This document shows positions 43,821-51,632 of a DNA stretch of 64,000 bases, piece by piece. Each line of letters begins with the position of its first letter. The first letter of the stretch is position 1. A model generated the notes under the pieces. The model was not told where the DNA came from. It saw only the letters and a program-made list of their open reading frames with translations, and made no database searches. Source of the stretch: an uncultured bacterium (GTDB lineage Bacteria; Verrucomicrobiota; Lentisphaeria; Victivallales; Victivallaceae); the NCBI GenBank assembly GCA_900551245.1, contig URVC01000007.1:37193-101192 (forward strand), given 5' to 3'. The position numbers were made by a program, and so were the translations under genes.

Positions 43821-46148
43821 TCACCAATCCTTTTCCACGCGAGGCTGACGACCGCGCTGGAGTTTCTTCAATTCATCGCGAAGCTGTTTCTCTTCGTCCG
43901 CCATCATATCCAGCAACTGGCTGGCGGTCTTTTCATCCATTTTCCCTTCCTGTGGCTGAGGAGGCTGTTGCGGCTGAGGCGGACGGGTCTCCGGAGCGTT
44001 CTGCTGATTCTGCTGATCTTTTTGATCGTTCTGCTTCTGATCGTCCTTGCCCTTCTGATCGTTTTGCTTCTGATCCTTCTGATCTTTCTGATCCTGACCG
44101 GAGCCGCCGAGCGCTTCAAGAGCTTTTTCCATATGCTGATCGGCCTCTTCCCGGCGGTTTTCCTCCCGGGAGCGTTTGGCGCGATCGAGTTCCTCTTTCG
44201 CCTGTTTTGCCCGGTTGCTCAACTCCTGCTGATTGAGTTCCTCGGCTTTCTGCTTCAGTTCCTCGGCGCTTTGACGGGCGCGATCCAGCGCCTGATCGGC
44301 AGAGTTTTGCTGATCCTGCTGATTCTGCTGGTCCTGCTTGTTCTGCTGTCCTTGCTGGTTTTGCTGATCCTGCTTGTTTTGCTGATCCTGCTTGTTTTGC
44401 TGATCCTGCTTGTTTTGCTGATTCTGCTGATTCTGCTTGTTCTGCTGATCCTGCTTGTTCTGCTGATCCTGCTTGTTCTGTTGATCCTGCTGATTCTGCT
44501 GATTCTGCTGATTCTGCTGGTTTTGCTGATCCTGCTTGTTTTGCTGTTTGGCCTGCTGGGTCTGCTGCCGGGTCTGCTCCTGCAGTTTTTTCAGCTCTTC
44601 AATTTTCTTTTTCAGCTCTTCAATTTTCTTTCGATCATCGGCGAGCTGCTGCAAATTGGCGGTGGAAGCCGCCAGTGCCGCCTCATTCTGCGGAATGGAA
44701 AGACTGCGTACGTAAAGCTCTTCGGCGCTTTTCGCCCGGGCTTCCGCCTGAGTCAACTCCTGAAGCGCCGGGTCAAGCTGCTGTGCTTTGACCTGAGCCA
44801 TCGCGCCGGAAAACCCTTTGCGGACCTGCAGATGTTCCCCTGTGCCGAGATTGTGGAACGAGCGAGCCTGGAGATCCGGCCGGTCCACCGCCTGCCGGAT
44901 GACGTTTTCATAGAGTTGCGGAGCCTGTTCATCGCCGGAGAGCTGTTTTTCGCGTGCGACATTGTAGAGCTCATCCGGGGTGTCCGGCAGTTCCGGTTCC
45001 ACCTTGACGGAGCCCTCGGTCCGTGCTTCCGGTTTGGCCGGAATTGCCGGAACGGCCGGTTCCGGTGCCGGTGCCGGCGTCGGTGCCGCGGCCAGTTCCG
45101 CTCCGAAGAGAATGCCGAGGAGGAGAAGCAGCGCTTTGGAGGCGCGGGGCTTCCGGTGATCTCCCGGGCGCTCCGAGATCAGAAAATAGATCAGCAGAAA
45201 AACTCCTGCCGCAATCAGCGCCAGCGGGAACTTCTCAATCGGAACCGTTCGTTTTCCCCCCTCCTGTTCCGCCTGATCGAGCCGTTTGATCCGGTTCTCG
45301 ATCGCGGCCAGGCCGGTGTCGGTGACGGTGCTCCGGACATAAATTCCGCCGGTTTCCGCAGCCAGCCGCCGCAGATTGACTTCGTTGAGCCGGGTGGTCA
45401 CCAGTTTCCCGTCGCGGTCCCGCTTGAGCGTGCCGTCCTCCTCCGGCACCGGCGCCCCGACTTCCGGATCCCCGAGGCCGATGACGAAGACGGGAATCTC
45501 CTTTTTCTTCAGTTCATTGACAATGCGGCTGCTGTCGCCGGTGAGTTCGTCGCCGTCGGTCATCAGCACGATCGCCCGGTTTCCCGCCGCCGCCGCCTTG
45601 AATGCGGTCATCGCGGTGTTGAGCGCCAGCTCCAGATTGGTTCCCCCGAGCGGCACTGTGTCGGTGGACAGTTCATCGATGTACTGGTTGAACGCCAGCT
45701 GGTCCGAGGTGAGCGGGCAGGCCAGGTAGGCGTTCCCGGCAAATGCGACCAGCCCGAACCGGTCCCCGGAATCGGCCTCCACCAGCTGCCGGAGCAGAAA
45801 TTTTGCATGGTCCAGCCGCGACGGAGCGATGTCGGTCGCCCGCATGCTCTTGGAGACGTCGAACAACACCATGAGATCCCGGCCGTGCGGTTCGTAGGGC
45901 ACCAGCTGGGAGTCCCAGAAGGGACGGGCCGCCGCCGCGACGAGAAAGAGCATCGCCAGAAGCAGACAGCCGTTTCGCAGGCGCCGCCGGGCGGGCGACA
46001 GTTTGACCGCGTCCGGGTCGGTTGCGCTGCTGCCCAGAAGCGCCGCAAGTTTTTTGCGCCGCCGTGCCGTCGCCGATATGGAGAGAATCACCACTGCCGC
46101 CAGCAGCAATGGTGCCGCGTAGAAAAACTGTGGATGGATAAAATTCAT
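43821..46148 (-). CDS. batB: BatB-BatC-like VWA protein with TPR and Q/N/D/K repeat tract
   Basis: 775 residues. Two N-terminal helices flank a von Willebrand A domain with a complete MIDAS: DVSKS near 97, LGGTNL near 168, MTDGDEL near 196. A third helix (about 310-330) and a second signal-like helix lead into a BatC-like region with TPR-type helices, then a coiled coil (KKIEELKKKIEELKK), then about 80 residues of QDQQNK/QQN repeats, and a charged tail. BatB and BatC are normally separate. MoxR, DUF58 and BatA are absent nearby. The tract suggests a flexible exported or scaffold linker. Confidence 0.82.
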   Translation of the reverse strand: MNFIHPQFFYAAPLLLAAVVILSISATARRRKKLAALLGSSATDPDAVKLSPARRRLRNGCLLLAMLFLVAAAARPFWDSQLVPYEPHGRDLMVLFDVSKSMRATDIAPSRLDHAKFLLRQLVEADSGDRFGLVAFAGNAYLACPLTSDQLAFNQYIDELSTDTVPLGGTNLELALNTAMTAFKAAAAGNRAIVLMTDGDELTGDSSRIVNELKKKEIPVFVIGLGDPEVGAPVPEEDGTLKRDRDGKLVTTRLNEVNLRRLAAETGGIYVRSTVTDTGLAAIENRIKRLDQAEQEGGKRTVPIEKFPLALIAAGVFLLIYFLISERPGDHRKPRASKALLLLLGILFGAELAAAPTPAPAPEPAVPAIPAKPEARTEGSVKVEPELPDTPDELYNVAREKQLSGDEQAPQLYENVIRQAVDRPDLQARSFHNLGTGEHLQVRKGFSGAMAQVKAQQLDPALQELTQAEARAKSAEELYVRSLSIPQNEAALAASTANLQQLADDRKKIEELKKKIEELKKLQEQTRQQTQQAKQQNKQDQQNQQNQQNQQNQQDQQNKQDQQNKQDQQNKQNQQNQQNKQDQQNKQDQQNKQDQQNQQGQQNKQDQQNQQDQQNSADQALDRARQSAEELKQKAEELNQQELSNRAKQAKEELDRAKRSREENRREEADQHMEKALEALGGSGQDQKDQKDQKQNDQKGKDDQKQNDQKDQQNQQNAPETRPPQPQQPPQPQEGKMDEKTASQLLDMMADEEKQLRDELKKLQRGRQPRVEKDW
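44305..44546 (-). repeat. Coding minisatellite, 18-bp units (QDQQNK) inside batB
   Basis: About 240 bp of imperfect tandem 18-bp and 9-bp units coding QDQQNK and QQN, read on the minus strand. All units stay in frame. It is a likely site of copy-number variation. Confidence 0.85.
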
Positions 46149-46210
46149 TGTTCAGCCTCCTCTGTGCCGTCCAATATACCGAAAAATTACTCCCCAGTAA
46201 TTGAAAAAAC

Positions 46211-46238
46211 AATATAATGCGGCAACTGCATTTGTCAA
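46211..46238 (-). promoter_or_regulatory. Promoter of the Bat operon
   Basis: -35 TTGACA (46233-46238), 16-nt spacer, -10 TATATT (46211-46216), about 55 nt before the ATG at 46148, which has AGAGGAGG upstream. Confidence 0.65.
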
Positions 46239-46332
46239 GTGCCGCGGTGGAATTTGCTCCGGTCCGCGTCACATCTTCCGCTGGTTTTTTGAAAAAAAAA
46301 CGTTGCGGAATGGCAAAAATCCGGTTCCGGCG

Positions 46333-46338
46333 TATATT
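46333..46338 (+). promoter_or_regulatory. Probable -10 box of nagA
   Basis: TATATT at 46333-46338, 39 nt before the nagA ATG. The matching -35 is weak (ATGGCA, 17 nt upstream), which would suit activator-dependent expression. Confidence 0.4.
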
Positions 46339-46376
46339 ATCAGGAAAACGCGCTTGATTTCCTGATGGAGGAACAT

Positions 46377-47561
46377 ATGAAAAAACGGGTTCGCAGGCTC
46401 TTCATTGCCGACCACCTGATCACCCCGGACCACCGGGTGGAGAACGGAGCCGTGCTCTGCGAGGACGACCGGATTCTGGCGGTCGGCGGACTTTCCGCAT
46501 TCGAGATGGAGCCGCAGCTGGAGGTGTTCCGGTTTGAAAATGCCTATATGACTCCGGGGTTCATCGATACGCACATTCACGGCGCGGGTGGCTTCGATTG
46601 CTCGTCGGTGACGATCTCCCCGCGGCCGATTGATTCCATGAGCCGGATTCTGGGGGAACGGGGTGTGACCTCGTTCTTCCCGACCATCGTGGCCGCTCCC
46701 GCCGCCGATATGCTGGAAAATCTCTCTCTGCTCGCCGCGGAGATGTCGCGGGAGCTCCCCGGCGCCGAAGCGGTCGGCATCAATTCCGAAGGGCCGTTCA
46801 TCAACCCCTTCAAACGGGGAGCGCAGCAGGAGGAGTCAATCCGGCCGATCGACCTGGGATTCGCCCGGGAACTTATCGAGGCAGGGCAGGGGAAGATCCG
46901 GGTGATGACCTTCGCCCCCGAGCTGGACAAGGCCACCGAACTGGTCGAATTTCTGCTGGAGCATGGCGTCAAGCCGTCGATGGGCCACAGCATCGCCAAT
47001 GAGCAGCAGACACTGCGCGCCATCGATGCCGGCGCCTGCTACTGCACCCATCTCTTCAACGGTATGCCGCCGCTCCATCAGCGGGAAATGGGATTGTCCA
47101 GCATCGCTCTCACCGACAACCGGGTGACGGTGGAACTCATCATCGACGGGCGGCACATCCATCCGCGCATGGTCGATCTCGCCTGTCGATGCAAATCCCG
47201 CCGGCAGCTGGTCGGCATCAGCGACTGCACGATGGCGGCGGGAATGCCGAACGGCGAGTACCGGATCGGTCCGTCGTTGATCCGGGTCAAGGATGGTTTT
47301 TCGCAGACCGAACAGAGCGTGCTGGCCGGTACGACCACGATGCTCGATGCCGGCTGGCACAGTCTGATGAGTTGCGGCCATCTGGCGGAGACGCAGGCGG
47401 CGATGGCGGTCACCAGCAATCCGGCGGCGGCGTTTCAGCTGAACGATCGCGGTTTGCTCCTGCCGAACCGGCGCGCTGATCTCGCGGTGTTTGAAATGAA
47501 AACCAACCGGGCGCTGCTGACTGTGTGCAACGGGCGGATTGTCTATCAGGCGGAGGCGTAA
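46377..47561 (+). CDS. nagA: N-acetylglucosamine-6-phosphate deacetylase
   Basis: 394 residues. NagA removes acetate from GlcNAc-6-phosphate, feeding NagB. The amidohydrolase motifs are DTHIHGAGGFD, the metal Glu in GINSEGPFI, GHSIANEQQT, THLFNGMPPLHQRE and the catalytic Asp in GISDCTMAAG. The ATG at 46377 follows GGAGGA; an upstream in-frame ATG (46365) has no such site. nagB with a ROK kinase lies 33 kb away, so the pathway is split. A methyltransferase gene follows after 3 nt. Confidence 0.93.
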   Translation: MKKRVRRLFIADHLITPDHRVENGAVLCEDDRILAVGGLSAFEMEPQLEVFRFENAYMTPGFIDTHIHGAGGFDCSSVTISPRPIDSMSRILGERGVTSFFPTIVAAPAADMLENLSLLAAEMSRELPGAEAVGINSEGPFINPFKRGAQQEESIRPIDLGFARELIEAGQGKIRVMTFAPELDKATELVEFLLEHGVKPSMGHSIANEQQTLRAIDAGACYCTHLFNGMPPLHQREMGLSSIALTDNRVTVELIIDGRHIHPRMVDLACRCKSRRQLVGISDCTMAAGMPNGEYRIGPSLIRVKDGFSQTEQSVLAGTTTMLDAGWHSLMSCGHLAETQAAMAVTSNPAAAFQLNDRGLLLPNRRADLAVFEMKTNRALLTVCNGRIVYQAEA

Positions 47562-47564
47562 AGA

Positions 47565-48404
47565 ATGGAATATCGTCTTCTCGACAGCGGCAATCTGCGG
47601 AAGCTGGAGGCGGTGGGGGAATACCGCCTGATCCGGCCCGCGCTCAATGCATTCTGGAAGCCGGCTCTCCCCGCGTCGGAGTGGGAGGCCGCCGATGCGG
47701 TGTTCACCCGCGACAGCTCCGGCGGCGGCCGCTGGAGTTTCCGCCGTCCGCTCCCGGAGAGCTGGCGGATTCAGTGGGGCGGATTCACGCTCAAGGTGAA
47801 GCCGACCGGCTTCGGACACCTCGGCTTCTTCGCCGAACAGTTTCGCAACTGGGAATTTTTCCGTTCTCCGGAGTCCGGGCTGGGGGAGGGCGCGAAGGCG
47901 TTGAATCTCTTCGGCTACTCCGGTGTCGGTTCGATGGCGATGGCGCAGTCGGGGGCGGGGGTCTGCCATCTGGATGCCTCCCGCGGCATGATCGAATGGG
48001 GGCGGGAGAATCTGGCGCTCAATCCGCGGGTCCCCGATGCGATCCGCTGGATTGCCGACGACGTCACCAAGTTCACGGCGCGTGAAGTGCGCCGCGGCTC
48101 GAAATACAATCTGATCGCGCTGGATCCGCCGACGTTTGGCCGCGGCTCCAGCGGGCAGGTCTGGAAGATCGAGGAGGATCTGCCGAAACTGCTGGCCCGG
48201 TGTGCCGAACTGCGCGACCGTTCGCGGCCGTTCACGGTGGTGTTGAGTTGCCATTCGCCCGGTTTTTCGGTGCTGGTGCTCGAACGGCTGGCGCGGGAGG
48301 CGTTCGGCGCCGGCGGGGAATTTGTATCCGGGGAGATGACCGTGCCGGAGAGCACCGGCCGGGAGTTGCCCGCCGGAATCTGTGTCCGTTACCGGGTCGG
48401 CTGA
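47565..48404 (+). CDS. Class I SAM-dependent methyltransferase, RlmI/RlmK-like
   Basis: 279 residues. The SAM-binding Rossmann fold starts LNLFGYSGVGSMAMAQSGA (about 110-128), with the acidic ribose site in HLDASRGMIEWG, and the DPPTFGRG motif near 185-192 that flips out or binds the target base in rRNA methyltransferases of this group. It lacks the N-terminal PUA domain of RlmI. It probably methylates 23S rRNA, site unknown. It is placed directly after nagA (3-nt gap), so the two share a transcript. Confidence 0.75.
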   Translation: MEYRLLDSGNLRKLEAVGEYRLIRPALNAFWKPALPASEWEAADAVFTRDSSGGGRWSFRRPLPESWRIQWGGFTLKVKPTGFGHLGFFAEQFRNWEFFRSPESGLGEGAKALNLFGYSGVGSMAMAQSGAGVCHLDASRGMIEWGRENLALNPRVPDAIRWIADDVTKFTAREVRRGSKYNLIALDPPTFGRGSSGQVWKIEEDLPKLLARCAELRDRSRPFTVVLSCHSPGFSVLVLERLAREAFGAGGEFVSGEMTVPESTGRELPAGICVRYRVG

Positions 48405-48440
48405 TCCGGGTGTTCCAATATGAAAAGAGGAGGATGAACG

Positions 48441-49022
48441 ATGAAATTTTCCTGGATTCCTGTTGCGTTGCTCGCTGCCGCATCGGTTGCAGCCGCCGAT
48501 ATTGCGCTGCCGGCCCCGACGACCTCCGGCGGAATGCCGCTGATGGAGGCGCTCGCCAAGCGGCGGAGCGAGCGGGCCATCTCGAGTGCCCCGCTGAAAA
48601 CGGCGGAGATCTCCAATCTGCTCTGGGCGGCGAACGGCATCAACCGGCAGGACGGGCGGCGCACCGCTCCGACCGCAATGAACCGGCAGGAGCTTTCGCT
48701 CTATGTGGTCATGCCGAACGGCGCTTATTTCTACGATGCGAAGAAGAATGTGCTCAAGGAGGTCTATGCCGGCCGCTGTGAAGTGGCGAACAACGCTCCT
48801 CTCATGGTTGTCATTGTCGCCGATCTGGGGCGGCAGAAACGGGAATTCGCGGCGGTGGATTCCGGATTCATCGGGCAGAACATCTATCTTTACTGCGCGG
48901 CGAACAATCTGGCGACTGTATTCAAGGCGAGTTTCAATGTTTCCGTGTTGAGAAGTTTGCTGAAACTTGATAAAAATCAGCTTCCCATGTATGTGCAGCC
49001 GGTCGGCCGGCCGGCCCGGTAG
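48441..49022 (+). CDS. Exported nitroreductase-family flavoprotein
   Basis: 193 residues. A Sec signal (about 1-19, ending AAA) precedes a compact nitroreductase domain: RRSERAISSAPLKTAEISNLLWAANGIN (FMN-binding Arg and Ser) and DSGFIGQNIYLYCAANNLATV (dimer helix), with LPMYVQPVG at the end. This resembles SagB-like members more than NfsA/B. Exported flavin nitroreductases are uncommon. FMN would have to be loaded outside the cytoplasm. GAGGAG precedes the ATG. It lies upstream of the two-component system, separated by a hairpin. Confidence 0.8.
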   Translation: MKFSWIPVALLAAASVAAADIALPAPTTSGGMPLMEALAKRRSERAISSAPLKTAEISNLLWAANGINRQDGRRTAPTAMNRQELSLYVVMPNGAYFYDAKKNVLKEVYAGRCEVANNAPLMVVIVADLGRQKREFAAVDSGFIGQNIYLYCAANNLATVFKASFNVSVLRSLLKLDKNQLPMYVQPVGRPAR

Positions 49023-49055
49023 CGTGCAACATTGATTGCAATTTGGCAATCCGGG

Positions 49056-49092
49056 TTGAAAAAACAGGCGGAACAGATTACACTATTAGTGT
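49056..49092 (+). promoter_or_regulatory. Two-component operon promoter with palindrome at the -10
   Basis: -35 TTGAAA (49056-49061), 17-nt spacer, -10 TACACT (49079-49084). The perfect palindrome ACACTA-T-TAGTGT (49080-49092) covers the -10 box and the expected transcription start and could be an autoregulatory site. Confidence 0.5.
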
Positions 49093-49105
49093 CGTTTCCC
49101 TGATT

Positions 49106-49147
49106 GGCCGTCGATCGCCTCCCCAGCGGTCGGCGGCCTCCTTTTTT
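49106..49147 (+). terminator. Terminator-like hairpin between nitroreductase and response regulator
   Basis: A 13-bp stem (49106-49118 with 49126-49138, two G-U pairs), 7-nt loop, then a six-T run at 49142-49147. It ends about 15 nt before the response-regulator ATG and just ahead of its AGAGGAGG. It can end nitroreductase transcripts, or act as an attenuator on transcripts from 49056-49084. Confidence 0.75.
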
Positions 49148-49161
49148 CAGAGGAGGTTTTT

Positions 49162-49854
49162 ATGAAGATTCTTTTGGTGGAGGATGACGCAAGGACAGCG
49201 GATTTCATCCTCAAGGGCCTGCAGCAGTCCGGTTATTCGACTGTCCATGCCGCGACCGGTCCGGACGGCCTGTTCAAGGCGGAGACCGAAGAGTGTGATC
49301 TGGCGATTGTCGACATCATGCTCCCCGGAATGGATGGTTTTACGCTGATTGAAAAGCTGCGCGCCGACCGGATCACCATGCCGGTCATTGTGCTGAGTGC
49401 GAAAAATTCGGTTGCCGACAAAATCCGCGGTCTGCAGAACGGCGGCGATGATTATCTGGTCAAGCCGTTTTCGTTTTCCGAGCTGGTCGCGCGGATTCAG
49501 GCGCTGCTGCGCCGGGCGGGATCCAGCGCGGAATCTTCCACGCTGACCGTCGGAGATCTGGTGATCGATCTTCTGTCGCGCAAGGTTTACCGGGGCAGTG
49601 AGCGGATCGACATTCAGCCGCTGGAATTCTCCCTTCTGGAGTATCTGGCCCGCAACGCCGGCCGGGTGGTCTCCAAAACCATGATCATGGAACATGTGTG
49701 GGAATACAACTTCGACCCGCAGACCAACATTGTGGAGACCCGGATGTGCCGCCTGCGCGAAAAGATCGACAAGCCGTTTCCTGAAAAACTGATTCACACC
49801 GTCCGGGGATTTGGATATGTCATGGAGCGCGAAGCGGATTTTCGGCACCGTTAA
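49162..49854 (+). CDS. OmpR/PhoB-family response regulator (CusR-like)
   Basis: 230 residues. The receiver domain has the phosphoacceptor Asp51 in VDIMLPGMDG, acidic EDD near residue 9, and the switch Lys in YLVKPFSF (about 101). The C-terminal winged helix (about 125-225) ends with VETRMCRLREKIDKPFPEKLIHTVRGFGYV. It binds DNA on phosphorylation. It overlaps the histidine kinase gene by 38 nt. Its close similarity in layout to CusR/CopR pairs hints at metal or envelope stress, but no target gene is certain. Confidence 0.92.
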   Translation: MKILLVEDDARTADFILKGLQQSGYSTVHAATGPDGLFKAETEECDLAIVDIMLPGMDGFTLIEKLRADRITMPVIVLSAKNSVADKIRGLQNGGDDYLVKPFSFSELVARIQALLRRAGSSAESSTLTVGDLVIDLLSRKVYRGSERIDIQPLEFSLLEYLARNAGRVVSKTMIMEHVWEYNFDPQTNIVETRMCRLREKIDKPFPEKLIHTVRGFGYVMEREADFRHR

Positions 49855-51421
49855 GTTTAAAATCGCCCTCTGGTATGCGGCGCTGTTCGCGGTGTCATGG
49901 GCCGTCTGTCTGCTGATTGCCTACCTCATGATGCGGCACGGTCTTTTGCTGTCGGTCGATCAGCGGCTTGCCTCCGATTCCCGGGAGCTGGTCCACGAGT
50001 ATCTGACCGGGAAGCGTTACCGGCAGTTCGACCGCGAAGTACCGTTGTCGCAGGTCGCGCCGGAGGAACTGGCCGCGTTCGAAGAGAAGATTCCCGGCGT
50101 TCAACTGCTGGTTGCATTTGAAATGGACACCCCCCGGGAGCGGTTTTACACCGTCTTCGGCGGCCGGGACGGCAAGGTGTACGAACTGCGGCTGGAGAGC
50201 GGCGGCTCGGTCTATTCCCGCCGCTTCGACCCGGCGAAGAATATTCCTGCTCTGCTGAAAACTTTCGAGGACCGGGTCACGGGCGAAGGGAGCCGCAATG
50301 TGCTGTTCCGGCTCTTTGCGCCGGATGGGCGCGTGACGGGGGCGGTGCCGGAATATGCGCGCCGGTTCCCCGTCACGGAATCCGTCGACGGGTACCGGAT
50401 TCAGACGGTGCGCGGCGAAGATTTCCGGATTCTCCGGCTGCCGATGTTCGACGGCAGTGTGCTGGAGATCGGCCGGAACCTCCGGCAGCCGCAGGCATTG
50501 CTGCGGGGATACGGGCTGATCCACCTCTCCATCCTGGCGGTTGTGCTCTGTCTGGGGACGCTGTGCGGCTGGCTGATTGCGCGCAAATTCATCTCCGGTG
50601 TGCTCCGGGTGAGTGAAGCTGCGCGTCACATCGCCGGCGGCGATTTCAGCAAGCGGGTGCCGAGCTGCAACGACGGCGCCGAGATCGAGGAGCTGGTTTC
50701 CACCTTCAATATGATGAACGCCAACACGGAGCGGCTTTTTGACGAACTCCGGATGGTCACCGACAATGTGGCGCACGATCTGCGCACGCCGCTCACCCGC
50801 ATGCGCGGATTCGCCGAGGTGACGGTGAGCGGACCGGCGGAACTGGATCGCTATAAGGAACTGGCGGGCGTGGTCGCCGACGAGTGCGGCATGATGCTCC
50901 AGCTCATCAATACCATGCTGGAAATCACCCGGACGGAATCGTCGCTGGAGAAGCTGGATTTTGAGGAAATCGACCTGTCGCTGCTGCTGTTCCGGGCTCA
51001 CGAACTCTTCCTGCCGCTGGCGGAGGACCGGGAGATCGATTTCCGGCTGGTGCTTCCGGACTCCGGCCCGGTGATGATGCGCGGTGACCGGCTGAAGTTG
51101 CAGCGGATGATCTCCAATCTGATCGACAATGCGCTCAAGTTCACGCCGCCGCAGGGGAAGGTGACGATCCGGCTGGAGCGGCTGGAAACCGGAATCCGCC
51201 TGGAGGTCTGCGATACCGGATGCGGCATCCCTCCGCAGGACCTCGGTCATATTTTTGAGCGGTTCTTCCGCAGCGACGCCAGTCGGACCAGACCCGGCAA
51301 CGGGCTTGGACTGGCTCTGGTGCATGCGATCGTCACCGCGCATCACGGTACGATCCGGGTGGAGAGCACCCCGGGGGAGGGGACGGTGTTCACGGTCGAT
51401 TTCCCGGAGGAGAAAAATTGA
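49817..51421 (+). CDS. Membrane sensor histidine kinase
   Basis: 534 residues. One helix near 18-38 and one near 235-258 bracket a periplasmic sensor of about 195 residues. A HAMP linker, then the H-box DNVAHDLRTPLTRMRGF (His near 320), N-box LIDNALKFTP (about 435), DTGCGIPPQDLGHIFERFF and GNGLGLALVHAI complete the kinase. This is the CusS/HK-type layout. The ATG at 49817 is inside the regulator gene; a TTG at 49811 is possible. The ligand is unknown. Confidence 0.92.
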   Translation: MSWSAKRIFGTVKFKIALWYAALFAVSWAVCLLIAYLMMRHGLLLSVDQRLASDSRELVHEYLTGKRYRQFDREVPLSQVAPEELAAFEEKIPGVQLLVAFEMDTPRERFYTVFGGRDGKVYELRLESGGSVYSRRFDPAKNIPALLKTFEDRVTGEGSRNVLFRLFAPDGRVTGAVPEYARRFPVTESVDGYRIQTVRGEDFRILRLPMFDGSVLEIGRNLRQPQALLRGYGLIHLSILAVVLCLGTLCGWLIARKFISGVLRVSEAARHIAGGDFSKRVPSCNDGAEIEELVSTFNMMNANTERLFDELRMVTDNVAHDLRTPLTRMRGFAEVTVSGPAELDRYKELAGVVADECGMMLQLINTMLEITRTESSLEKLDFEEIDLSLLLFRAHELFLPLAEDREIDFRLVLPDSGPVMMRGDRLKLQRMISNLIDNALKFTPPQGKVTIRLERLETGIRLEVCDTGCGIPPQDLGHIFERFFRSDASRTRPGNGLGLALVHAIVTAHHGTIRVESTPGEGTVFTVDFPEEKN

Positions 51422-51559
51422 TGAAATTTTTCAAACATTGCCAAAATGCAATGTTCCGGCAATCTTCCGGTTATCTTGTAATGATACATTAGATGCCAAC
51501 ATACAAGGAAGCACGAATGAGCGGTTTGACTGCGGCATCCGGACATCTTTGAAATCATT

Positions 51560-51601
51560 GGCTCTCACTCTCCCCCCCCGTCAGTGAGAGCCGATTTTTT
51601 T
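51560..51601 (+). terminator. Intrinsic terminator of the two-component operon
   Basis: A 10-bp stem GGCTCTCACT / AGTGAGAGCC with a 13-nt C-rich loop, followed after GA by seven T. It lies 139 nt past the kinase stop. The space between holds a short inverted repeat (ACATTGC..GCAATGT, 51435-51454) and no recognisable gene. Confidence 0.85.
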
Positions 51602-51632
51602 GCCCGCGTTCCGGGGGGGGAAGGGCGATTGC

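Noticed and set aside
44305..44546. CRISPR-like array
   Set aside because: The units are contiguous without spacers, keep the reading frame and encode a regular peptide repeat.
43818..46217. A 799-codon open frame on the plus strand rich in Leu/Ile/Val that looks like a giant membrane protein
   Set aside because: It is the complement of the Gln/Asn/Asp/Lys repeat and VWA gene; the hydrophobic repeats are the mirror of CAG/AAC/AAG codons. The minus-strand product has complete VWA motifs, a promoter and a ribosome site.
46836..49049. A 737-codon open frame on the minus strand
   Set aside because: It is antisense to nagA, the methyltransferase and the nitroreductase; His/Arg-rich composition typical of an anticodon shadow in G+C-rich DNA.
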